Assembly: GCA_002715375.1 (NCBI GenBank)
Contig: PAZA01000055.1
Span: 1-36,911 of the forward strand
Source of the DNA: Halobacteriovoraceae bacterium
GTDB taxonomy: Bacteria; Bdellovibrionota; Bacteriovoracia; Bacteriovoracales; Bacteriovoracaceae
Direction: 5' to 3'
Length of the DNA: 36,911 nt
The notes beneath the pieces were generated by a model. The model worked only from the letters and a program-made list of their open reading frames with translations. It made no database searches and was not told the origin of the DNA. Both the position numbers and the translations under genes were made by a program. Shown here one piece after another: positions 1 through 11,900 of the stretch (position 1 is its first letter; each line of letters opens with the position of its first letter).

Positions 1-109
1 CCAAAGGGTGCTTTTAAAAAAAGGCATTATAATTTAAAGACATCAGCTCTGCAAAAATTAAGGCCCAATAACTTTAATTGAATGTATATCTTACAGTTTT
101 AAGGTTTAA
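1..109. other. Non-matching stub upstream of the giant gene (junction)
   Basis: This stretch does not encode the expected N-terminal part of the repeat domain that starts at 110. In the frame of the giant gene it has stops at 35-37, 59-61 and 107-109. The other two plus frames also carry stops and show no NRPP or ENxxL repeat signature. Frame 1 could be a 26-codon tail of another gene ending at 79-81, but I do not recognise it. The change from unrelated sequence to repeat-coding sequence at about 105-110 looks like a breakpoint (deletion, recombination or assembly join). Confidence 0.5.
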
Positions 110-2990
110 ATTGATGCCAATGATAGGACAACTTTAGCTGATAAAGATATTGATCAAGAAACTTTAACTTATAGTTGTTTCATTGATAGTAATATCAATA
201 AAAAATTGGATGGAAATCAAAACTGTTCAACAATCAGAGGTATTTCTTTTGACTCTATTAATGGAAAATTAAATTGGAAACCTGACTTCTTTCAAAGTGG
301 AAATTATGAATTTACCATTGTGGCCAGTGATGGCGGAAAAATTAACAATGATAAAAACGAGACCGTTGAATCAAAAGATTCTAAGACCTTTTTAATAAAA
401 GTAAATAACTCTAATCGCCCACCTGTTTTAGCTACGATTGAAGATAAGGTTATAAATGAGAATGAAAAATTAGAAAATGTTATGGCAGAGGATAAATCTT
501 CTTTAGATAAACTAATTAAACTCATCCGGCCTGGGAGAACTATTAAGAGTTCTAATGAAGATATAGATCTTCAAAAATTAAATTTTGAATGCTTAGTTAG
601 AGGACCTCCTACAAAAGGTAAAATTAGTTCCTATGTCGACTGTAAAGACTCATTTAGAGGGATAACATTTAATAAGACAACGGGTGAACTTAATTGGGTT
701 ACTGATTACTTTCTTGCCGGATCTTATTCTTTTAAAATAATAGCTGAAGATAACGATCCTTTAGATCCTAAGACAGATGAAAAAGAGTTTAGTGTCACTA
801 TAAATAATGTAAACAGAGCTCCTAAGTTAATAGAAGTTGCGAATCAATCGGTTGATGAAAATAAAAATATTCAAACTATAGACCTTTCTGACATATCTTT
901 AATTAAAACTCCTAATAAAACCAAATTACCAGATCAGGATATAGATATTCAAAATATTAGCTACAATTGCTTTTACGATTTAATAAATGACTCTAAAGTT
1001 GAAGCAAAGGAAGACTGCACAGCACTTAAAGGTATTTCATTTGATAAAAATAAAGGAATTTTAGATTGGATTCCAGACTTTAATCAATCTGGAACTTATG
1101 AATTTAAGATTGTGGGTCAGGATAATGATCCGAATCCCAAGAGTGATTTTAAAATTTTTAGTATTGAGGTCAAAAATGTTAATAGACCTCCAAAACTTAA
1201 AAAAATTAACTCATTAACTTCACTTGAAGGTCAACCAATCGAACTTATTAATAGCTCTGATGAGTTTACTAACGATGACAAAGATATTGATAATGAGGTC
1301 ATCAAATATTCTTGTTTTTATGATTCTTTGATCGACTCTATAGTTAAGGAAAGTGACGGTAATGATTGCTTAAAATTAAGTGGGGTTTCTTTTAATAGCA
1401 CTAAAGGTGAAATCAAATGGACTCCTGACTTTAACCAAGCTGGTGAATATGAGTTTAAAATTGTAGGAACTGATGGTGGGACTATTGTCCTTGATAATGG
1501 AAAAATTACTACTTCTCGAGATGACTCTATTTTTAATATAAAAATCAGAAATGTAAATAGAGCACCTATACTCTCTAAAATTAAAGATCAATCCGTTTTA
1601 GAAGGTTCGCCTATTCAGACTATTAATGTGGAAACTCGAATGTCTAATGATTTAGACGAAGATAATGAGAAGGTTACTTATTCCTGTGAAGTTAACAAAG
1701 AATCTTGTTTAGAATTAGATATTTCATTTGATGCTGCAACAGGTAAGTTAAATTGGACTCCAGCTTATTATGAAGCCGGAAATTATAACTTTATTATTTC
1801 TGCTACTGATACAAATTCCAATAATTTAGGTAAGCGAGAGTTGGGTGATAAAAAATTCTTACCTCTGACCACTACTACTGACTTTCAAATAATCGTTGGA
1901 AATAAAAACAGGCCTCCTGTCATTGGTAAGATTGATCCTCAAACAGTAATGGAAAATGACACTTTAAATATAGATATTAATACAGACCTTGGGGATGATT
2001 TAGATCTTGATGGGGAAAAAGTAACATACCAGTGCTTTTATAAAGCAGAAAATAACAATAAAGAATGCTCTTCACTAGGTATTATCTTTAATCAACAAAA
2101 TGGAAAGCTTTCATGGAAACCAGGGTATGAAATCGCTAGCATTAAAAGTAAAAAAGTTGATATCGCGCTAATTATAAAAGCCACGGATGAATTTACTAAA
2201 GATAATATTGGAGGAGCTAAAAAGGAAACCTTTGTAAAAGAAAGTGATACTAAAGATCTAATTATCACAGTCCTTAATTCAAATAGGCCCCCAAAATTAC
2301 GAGGTCTTGAAAGCCATATAGGTTATGTTAATAAGACCAATATTTCATTTGATTCTCTTGATTTAAATTCCAATGAAGACATTGATATTGATGGTGAAAA
2401 AATAGTCTATCAATGCCATTACGATAAATTAAAAGATGGGAACGTTAGTGGTGTTAATGAATGTACTTCTTTAGTTGGACTAAAGTTTAATCCGATAGAT
2501 GGACAATTTTCCTGGGATCTTAAGTTCGGCCAGGAAGGTGATTATGAGTTTAAAATTTCCGCTAGTGATGGAGGCACCATTTTAAAAAATGGTAAGGAAT
2601 CAGAATCTGTAGATCATAAAATTTTTACGATTACGGCAGAAAATATCAATAAAGCACCTGAACTTGTTGACTTGGCAAGCCAATCTCAAACCATCAAAGA
2701 AAATACCTCTCTCAGTGAAATTAGTGTAAAAGATAAAAATACAAACACCACTTTAGACCAAGATAACGATCAAATTTCCTATACTTGCTTTTATGACCAA
2801 AGTATTGACGGCTCTGTAACTAATCTTAAACAGTGTCAGTCACTTGATGGGATTGTTTTTGATCCCCTAAAAGGAACCTTTAATTGGACTCCCAAAATTG
2901 GTCAGTTAGGAAATTATGAATTTAAAATCTCAGGTTCTGATGGTGGACTTATCGACACTCAGTATTTCACCATTAAAGTTTTGGATGGAG
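110..2990 (+). repeat. He_PIG/cadherin-like repeat array 1 (about 8 units, first partial)
   Basis: Units of roughly 105-125 codons are delimited by N-[RK]-[AP]-P motifs at about 413, 811, 1180, 1556, 1909, 2282 and 2648. Each unit shows an acidic DxDxD-type motif followed by YxC, a second Cys, then GxxFxxxxGxxxWxPxxxxxGxYxFxIxxxD. This is the putative-Ig (He_PIG) signature. The first unit begins at 110 with IDAND and lacks its first strand. The acidic motif probably binds calcium, and the two Cys could pair. Neighbouring units are diverged at DNA level but keep short conserved blocks. Confidence 0.8.
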
Positions 2991-5900
2991 TTCCTCCTCA
3001 AAACCCAGACGGATGGGCCTTATTAAACCCTAAAAATGGGGCCATTTCTACTGAAGTAAGACCATTAATCGAGGGTAAGGATATTATCGGTGAAGAAGGG
3101 ACTACAGTTAATATTTTCTTAAATAAGTTATGCGAAGGTGAACCTATAGGTTCTGAATTAGTAAAAGAAGGTAAATTTCAAATTAAAAATATTACATTTA
3201 AAGAAGATGGTGAAGACAATGGAAAAAAATCCTTTTATGGTCAATTTAAAGATAGTGGTGGAAATTTATCTCTTTGTTCAGATCTAGGTTTAGGTTATAC
3301 ACTTTTGATTAAGCCTGAAATCCTTTCTTTTTCCCATCTTAGTAGTAAAGGTGAAGGTGGAATTAATCTAACGATTAAAGGCAAAGGATTTTCAAAGAGT
3401 GGAAATCAAGTTTTTATTGGTAATAAAGCCTGCGCCATCTCTAATGAATCTCGTTCTGAGATAGTTTGTACAGTTCCTAAGTCCCCTATAGGGCTTCATA
3501 TGATTTCAAGGGAAGATCTTGTTGTAAAAACGTCTGGAACTAATTTAAAATACCCACTTCACTTTACTTATACAGGTTCCCCGCTACTTTGGCTTGATTC
3601 AGGTAAAAAAGACTCTCTTTTTAGCGACCTCGAATGCGCTAAAACTACCAATGAAATCACAAATAAAAGCGTTAAATGTTGGAAAGATCAAAGTGGTAAT
3701 GATAACCACGCTAAATTTGTTTCAGGCCAACCTCCTGAACTAAATAAAGGGTCTAATAAAAGTGAATCATTTGTTAAGTTCAAAAATTCTTTTTTAAGAT
3801 CTGAAAATGTTAATATAAGCAGGGAAATTGTTCCAAACGCAACAGTCGTTATTGTCTTTAAGCCTCATGATTCTAACTTAAAGAAAAATGCTATTTGGGG
3901 TACAGATAATATGGGTTGGGATCGATTTGCTCTTCTTAACTTTACTGAAAATGGAAATAAAAGCGGTATTTCTAATGGGAGTGATGGACTCGTTGATATT
4001 TTAACCTTAAAAAATGCTGAGTTTAAATCTTTTATAACCACTATGAGGACTGAAGAAGAAAATCAGTCTACGGTCTATATTAATGGTTGGCAAAGTAATA
4101 AAGGTTTTACAGAATCCAAGGGCAATCCTTCTCACAACTATTTCGATATTGGTTCTATTGGTCATGACCCCCAAGAGTTTAAAGGCAATATAGATGTTAA
4201 AGAAGTACTGGTTTTCAAAAAGGCCTTGACAGATAGGGAAAGGATTTCTTTAGATTCTTATTTGGCCAAAAAGTGGAACCATAAATTACAAAATATTAAA
4301 CCTATTTTATGGCCTCGCTTAGTTAAAGGCCAAGGTGGTAGTAACCTCTTTTTATATGGAAGTTTTAATAAAAGTGGAAATAAAATTAAAATTGGTGGTT
4401 CTGACTGTCCCATTATAACAGAAGATGAAGGACAGATCGTTTGTACAATTCCTAAAAATGGAAAAGGAATAGAAAATATTAGTGATCAGGACGTCCTTAT
4501 ATCAAGTCCTTCTAAAACTCCACAATTAATTAAAAATGCCCTTACTTATATAGGAAATCCCACTTTATGGTTAGATGGGGATGATGGACGAACCGTCGAC
4601 CTAGTAAAAGAAAATGGAAAAATACTTGTTAATTCTTGGGTTGATAAAAGTGCTTCTAAAAGAGAGGCCTCTATCCTTTCCAATAAACCGACTTTTAAGC
4701 CTCAAGATTTTAGTGGTCGTTCTCTTATTTCATTTAATGGTATTAAAAATAACGATGACGGAGACTTTTTTCAATTAGAGTCTACCACTTGGAATGATGT
4801 GGCTAATGTTAAAGACGGCCAATCAACGATTTTCTTTGTCGGAAGACCTACTGGAAACGGGCCTCCGCCCCCTTATGATAGAGGTTATAACACATCTGGG
4901 ATTATCGGAGATAAAGAGGCCTGGTTTGGGCTTTACTTTGATGACTTGGGTTTTAGGGCCGGCATCGATGGGACAATGTGTGATAATTGTAAAAAGGCCC
5001 CTAGAGTTAGTGTACCCCTTGATTCTTTTTACCTTGCCACTCTAAAACATGGTAATAATGAACTTTCCCTCAACGTAGATGGCCTAATCAATCCCATGGG
5101 TTTTGATAAAAGAACTGTCGGCAAAGTTCCTCAAGATGGAGGAAGGGATAAAATCTATATTGGAAAAGGAAGGGATCAATATAATAATAAATATAAAGGA
5201 GATATGGGAGAAATTATTCTCTATAACAGGTCTCTTACAGAAAAAGAGTTAAGGCTAGTTCAAAAAACTCTTAAAAAGAAATGGTCTTTTAAAGATTACC
5301 CTACCTTAACTTCTATAAAACCTAATATGGGTCTTAGCAAGGGCGGAGATGAAATAACGATTAAAGGAAGTAATTTTTCTGACTTTGGGAATATAGTCAC
5401 CATTGGTGGAACTAATTGCCAAATCCTAACCGAAACCAAAAGTGAAATTACTTGTAAAATTCCTGCTAATCCTGAAGGGACAACGAAGGTTTCAACTTTT
5501 AACGTTGTCGTTAAAAAGCCTCAGGGAGATCCTGTAGAATTTAAAAATGGCTTTACCTATATTGGTCAATCGAAGCTTTGGCTAGATGCTTCTGATACAG
5601 GTACAGTCTCAGTTGACAATGAAAGAGTCACTCAATGGAGGGATAAAAGCGGAAATAATAACCATATGTCGCCTTTATCCAGTAATGGTTCTGTTATTTT
5701 TAAAGGTGATCAAACTGGTAATTATATGCAGTTTGGTGGAGGATCTCTTACCAATGACGGAGCTAGGAATATTTTAAAGGATGATCAAAAAGAACATGGC
5801 CTTTTTATAGTCCTTGAATCTTTTTCTGATACAGGCGATTGGACAAATCCACTCTCTTTTATAAGAAGTTCAGGGACTGATGGTTATCGATTAGAAACGA

Positions 5901-8900
5901 ATAACAAGAAATCATGGAATTTTTTCGGGTCTCATATACCACCAACTAATATTAACTCTTTTTCCTTTACAAATACTCATATCGTTGAAGTTATGACTGA
6001 TAGTCGTGGATTTTCTATCGTCCAAAATAATAAAATGCTTCAACAAGGTAAATATGAAATTTTTAAAAATAAATTAGATGAAAAAATGTGTTTAGACGGA
6101 AGTGACTCCAGTGGGGCCATCAAATTTAAAAGTTGTCATGAAGGAGAAGAACAGGGTTGGAACTCTGATGTTAAGGCAGGTGGAAGCTTTTTTACAATTA
6201 AAAGTGTCTCACAACTTGGAAAATGCTGGAGCTTTTTGGGAGGGAAGCTATCATTAAAAGACTGTAATGGAAAAGATGAACAGCTTTTTAAAGTTAGTCA
6301 GTCAAACCCTTCTCTTTTAACCCCAAAAACAACAATGGTTTATGAAAATGTTTGCACTAGAGAAGTGCTTGATTTTGGAAATGATAATAATTGTCTTTCC
6401 TGGGAAAATACACCAAGGTGTAAAAAAAGAAATAATACTTGTATTAGACGGTATTCAAGTGGAAGTAGTAATTGCGAGAGTTGGAGGACAACAAGTATCT
6501 GCAATAAACGTTACACCTCAGGAGGAAAAAGTTATTGTGATAGTGGTCAATGGGAATATAGTGTTAGAAATAAATGGAAAAGAAAACTAAATAATAATGA
6601 AAGGAGACGGTGTTGGCGGTGGCGATGGCGTTGTTATACTGGCTGTGGTTATTTCGACGGTTGGGCAAAGTACGATGATTATTGTATTAGTGCGAATAAT
6701 TCAAGATGCCTACGCTATAAGTGTAGAGAGCGCAAAAGGGAGTGTTCTCGATACAAATGCTCTGAATACAAATGTGTGGAATTTTATAAAGCTTGTAGCA
6801 TTTACGGGAATAAATGCGTTCAGACAAAGCAAGTTGTAAAGTCAGAGAAATGCCTTCAGGTTTCTTCTAATGGAAATATTAATGCTGTTAATTGTAACGG
6901 AAATCCTACTGAATTTAAATTTTCTGAAACAACAAGTTCTCAATATGGTGCCACCGACATTGAAAAGTTTAGAACTGGTGGTCTTAAAATTGGCTTAAGT
7001 TTTAACCTAGGTTCTAGGTATAAAGGAAGTAGATTCTGGAAAGGAAAAATCAGGGAAGTCCTTATTTTTGATAAGGCACTGTCTTTTGGTCAGCGAATGG
7101 GAATCAGAAATTCACTTTCTAAGAAGTGGAATATCCAAATGACTAATGATAACCCCACAATTTCTTCTTTTATGCCAAAAGCTTTTTCTGGAAATGGTGG
7201 GGAAACACTAACGATTAAAGGGAATAATTTTTCTTCTTCCGGTAATATTGTTAAAGTCGGGGGAGATGTTTGCTCTATTATTAGTGAATCAACTGAAACC
7301 ATTCAATGTAATATTCCGAAAAATAAAAATCCAAGTGCTGTGGCCAAAATGGATTTAGAAGTCATTAACAGCTTGAAAAGAAAAGTTCAACTTAATCAAT
7401 CCCTCTATTCCCTTGGAAATGTTCAATGGTGGATGGATGCTGATTCTGAAAAGACAATGGAGTTAAAAGGCACTAGCAAAATAGCCAGGTGGAAAGACCG
7501 TTCCTCTAATAAAAATGATGCAAGAGATCCAATTGATTTTTTAAGGCCATTATTTAGAAAAAATAATCCAGAAAACAAAAGATGCGCTTCCATGTATCTT
7601 CACAGTAATTATAAGGGAACCCAATGGAAATTTTGTGTTGGAGAAGATCCTGTACCAAAAGGTGGGTGGCAGAATCAAATTAGCTCTTATAAAATTCCTA
7701 AGGATGTGAATGTTAAATTTTGTAGAGATGATGGTGTTTGTAAAACAAAAACCAATCAAAATAGTAACTGGATTAATAGTGGATTAGGCAATGGTTGGAA
7801 TGATAGGGTGACTTCCCTTGAAGTCACGGCCAAAGTCAAACCGCCTCAAGATCATAAAGGTGAGGCACTCCCAGAACTTATAAAAGTTGGAGATAGAAAT
7901 GTTGTCAAATTTGATGGGGTCGATGATAGTTTACTCGTGGGAGAAAAAGCTATTATGGGTGTCCAGACGGCAACAGAAGCTGATATTTTTATATTTGCTC
8001 GAAACAGTTTTAACCCTAAAACGTCCATATTATCAGCTAACCCTCTTAGATCTAATAACAGGCTTAATATTCATTTCCCTTGGGGAACTGACTCATCAGG
8101 TAAAGCTAATGCTATGTTTGATTTCGGGAAGTTCAGTAATAGTGGAAGGATTTTGGCCCCTATGAAGGCATCGAAGGGTCTTTTTTATAGGTGGAATTTT
8201 ACGTCCAGTAAAAGTTCAAAAACAATGAAGGTTTATAGACAAGATGAATTGATTTCTTCTAAAACGAATGTAAATAATAATCAATACACCCATCAATCCT
8301 ATGATTCTATATTTGAAGGAGTTTATTTAGGAAAACATATGGATGCGGGGATAAACTATCCTTGGAAAGGAGAAATTGGCGAATTTATCATTTATAATAG
8401 GGTCCTCTCTGACAGTGAAAGAAAAGTCGTCAGGGAATATCTAGATCAAAAATGGGAAATGGAGGAAACCAATACGCCTTCAGAGCTTTCTCTTTCCGGT
8501 GGTTTAAGTTCTCCTTCTCAAAACTCTTCCCCTAAGGTAATGGTAAAAGGTGTTGGATTTGATGACAATGTTATTCTATATAACGATCCTGGTTGTTTTC
8601 AAAAAATGGGAGAGGCCATTGCCAATGAAGGAACCGCTGAGATTTCCCTTACAAATCTTCCCGAAGGACACTATAATTTTTATGCAAAAAGTATAAACTC
8701 CAAGGGCCAGGCATCACCTTGTACTATAGATTCACTTCTTTATATTATAGATAGTACACCCCCCAATGTTTCTCAATTTGATTTTCCTTTTATGACAAAA
8801 GATAAAAAAATTCCCGTTAAAGCCTTTGATTGTTTTGATGGTGTTAAAGTGAGCGGATGGCAAATAACCGAAGACTCCACAAAACCAGTCAATTGGCTTT

Positions 8901-11900
8901 TAACTAAACCTAATTTTTATGAACTCAATCGGGGTGCTGGTGATTATAAATTATACGGTTGGTGCCGTGATGAAGCTGGGAATATATCATCTTCAAAAAT
9001 GGCCAGCGTAACTTATAATTTGGCGCCGGAACTTCAGGAAATTAGTGATAATTTTGTCAAAGAAAATGAACCTTTAACTCAAATTGATGCTAACGATAAA
9101 AGTGGAGGGGACCAAACTTCCATTGGTCAAATGATTAGCTATGAATGTTTTTACGACTTATTGCCAGATAATAATGTTCAAAATTTAACTGCTTGTTCAG
9201 TACTTTCTGGTGTTGGCTTTAGCCCTATGACCGGTGTCTTGGATTGGTCTCCTAATTTTAATCAATCAGGTCCTTATGAAATTAAAATTGTTGGTACCGC
9301 TTCAGGATTTAGTGACTCCAAAATTTTTAAAATTAATGTGGAAGATAAGAATAGACCTCCCAAATTATCAGATATTTCAGACCTTGTGGCCTATGAAAAC
9401 GAAGAGATGTCTTTAATTGATATTAATGATGAAAGTGGAAGTGATAAAGATTCAGATGGGGAAATGATTAGTTATACTTGTCAATTTTCAAGAACCGAAG
9501 AAACTGTTACTTCGGCCACTTCGAACCCCTGTACAAAGGCAGTAGGTTTAACTTTTGAAAGGTTAACGGGAGTTATGAAATGGAAACCGGCTTTGGACTC
9601 TTCCGGTACCTGGTATTTTAAAGTAACGGGAACTGATGGAAAAGATAATGATAATATCTTTTTTAGTATTGATGTTAATGACCTCAACCTTTCACCAGAA
9701 CTAGCCCCAGTCAAATCAGCTACCATTGATTCTGGTACCTCCGTTAAAATTGATGTCAACGACAAGCATACGAAAGAAGATAAAGATAGAGATGGTGAGG
9801 TCGTCGCTTACTCTTGTTTTTTCGATAGCGTTGTTGATGGCAAAGTTTCTGAATTTAATGCTTGTAAAAATGATGAACTAGAGGGATTGAGCTTTGATAA
9901 AAATAAAGGTCTTTTTGAATGGAATGCTCCACTTAAAACTTCAGGAAAATATGAATTTAGAGTCCGTGGTCAAGATTCAAGGCTTGGAAAATTTGACGAC
10001 GTCCTTTTTACCGTCACTGTAAATGATAAAATGAAACCAGAGAAGGTTATCTTAGAACCCGAGTCAAAAACATTTTCTGAAGATTTTGATATCAGTATAA
10101 AGGGTGGGAAAGATTCTAATTTTAAAGAATTTCGGTATGTCTTAAATGGCGCTCCTCCTGTAAATTGTACCAAAGGGACAGTTCTTGAAAGTGGAAATAA
10201 AATATCAATAAAAGCACCTGGTAAGAAAACTATTTCTATCATTGCATGTGATAAAGCCGGGAATGCTTCGGATCCGACTATAGAAACGTATCAATATTCC
10301 TTTAAGGATGATTCTTTATTTGCTCATTATAAATTTGATGAATCAGCTGGTTCCTCAGTTAATGATTCTACTGGTAAAGCTGGGCGTAAAGGAGTGTTAA
10401 ATGATTCCTCGAAATGGTTTAAAGATGATATTCGAGGTCATGTTTTGTCCTTTGATGACACTTCAGTTGAGTTTAAAGAAAATGACCGGAACAATTTCCT
10501 TACCCAGGAATTTCAGGCAAGAACTATTTCTATGTGGGTTAAACCTAAAGACACTCATAAGAAAGACTCTTTTCAAGTGATTTATGATGAAGGTGGTAAT
10601 GTAAAAGGAGTCTCCCTTGTTATCCAAAACGGCCAATTTATTGCAGGCGTTTATAACTACTCGACATCCTCTACGAAAGTAGACGATAAAGTTTCGTGGT
10701 CTTTTGATAGTGACGGCATTAATAAATGGTATCATGTTGTGATTACTTTTGATGGCCTAGAAAAAGTATTAAAATTATTTGTTAATGGAAAATTAAAGGA
10801 TGAGAAAAAGACCGCTATCAAAGTCGTTGAATACCATCCTGGAGAGCGGGGACTTGGTAAGGTTTTTGGCGATACAGCGATGGGGACAAAAGGGGCTTCT
10901 TATAGGGGACTTCTCGATGACTTAAGGTTTTATTCTAAGGCGCTTGATGATGCTTCAATTAACTCACTTTTTAATGAATCCACTGGGGGAGTTCCCATGG
11001 TTCCTAAGGCCTTGGGGAAAATTGAACCGACTCATATTAGACCCAATGTTTTAAGTGTTATTAAAGTTAAATATACAGATCAAAATAAAGACAAGGCCCT
11101 TTCCTGTTCTGTTTTTGACCTTGAAGAAGATTACTTTACTCTTGAAAAGGCTTGCCAGTGTGACAACGAAGGGACTTGTTTCTTCGAAGTTATGGGAAAA
11201 GGAGAGGACCGTTCGGGGGCCTTTAAGTACACCATAAGAGATGCTGATGGAGAATCAGAGAAGGCCAGTGCTAGCCTCTCTATTGATCAAACGCCACCGG
11301 AGATGCCATCTGATTTTTCTTTAGATCCAAACCTTAAACCAACTTTTAATGAGAAAAGACCTAAAATTATTGTTAAGAGTTTGTCTGCTGGAGACAAAGT
11401 GCTTCTTTTCCAAGACGATGAAACTTGTGGTCCTAGTAAAGAAGTTGGGAAGAGTCAGGGAAGTATTGGAGGACAAGTTGATGTGAGGCCTAGTTTAGAT
11501 AAAGCTCTTAAAGAAGAGGGGTCCTACACTTATTATATTAAAGTTAAAGATATTGCTGGAAATGAGTCTGCTTGCTCTAATTTGTCGGTGGCCTACAACC
11601 TTGATTTAACTCCTCCGGAAGCACCATCCAAAATTATGTTGGAAGACAATATTTCTTCCATTGATATATTCAAAAGACCTCAAGTTCGAGTTCAAGGAGT
11701 CATGGCCAATCAAAAGGTTAAGCTTTATAGAGATAAAGAGTGCTCTATAGAGGTGGCCGAAGCTGAAAGTATTGGTAATGAAGTTTTAATTGAAATGGGT
11801 GATTACAAAGAAGATTTACCTCCTGGTGATCTAAACCTCTTTGCCAAAGCTCTAAGTGATTCTGGGAATTTGTCAGCTTGTTCGGCATCTGGTGTAGCGT

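Larger units (their letters stand above)
3308..8460 (+). repeat. Four tandem IPT/TIG + LamG-like units
   Basis: Each unit starts with an IPT/TIG domain, recognisable by GGxxLxIxGxxFxxxGNxVxIGGxxC and a later IxCxIP. A LamG-like jelly roll follows, with LWLD near its start, WxDxSGNxNHA, and a closing LTxxERxxLxxYLxKKW. IPT starts are near 3308, 4300, 5310 and 7152. The third LamG carries a ricin-type and Cys-rich insertion, the fourth a crystallin-like insertion. Such IPT-LamG chains are typical of large bacterial surface proteins. Confidence 0.75.

Noticed and set aside
1-109. Insertion sequence end at the giant-gene junction
   Set aside because: Too short to judge; no terminal inverted repeat, target duplication or transposase motif could be identified.
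6342-6839. Two open frames (6342-6590 and 6597-6839) in another plus frame within the giant gene, considered as signs of a frameshift
   Set aside because: The main frame stays open and keeps a regular Cys spacing there, with the trefoil resuming after it. The other frames give hydrophobic, motif-less peptides without ribosome binding sites.
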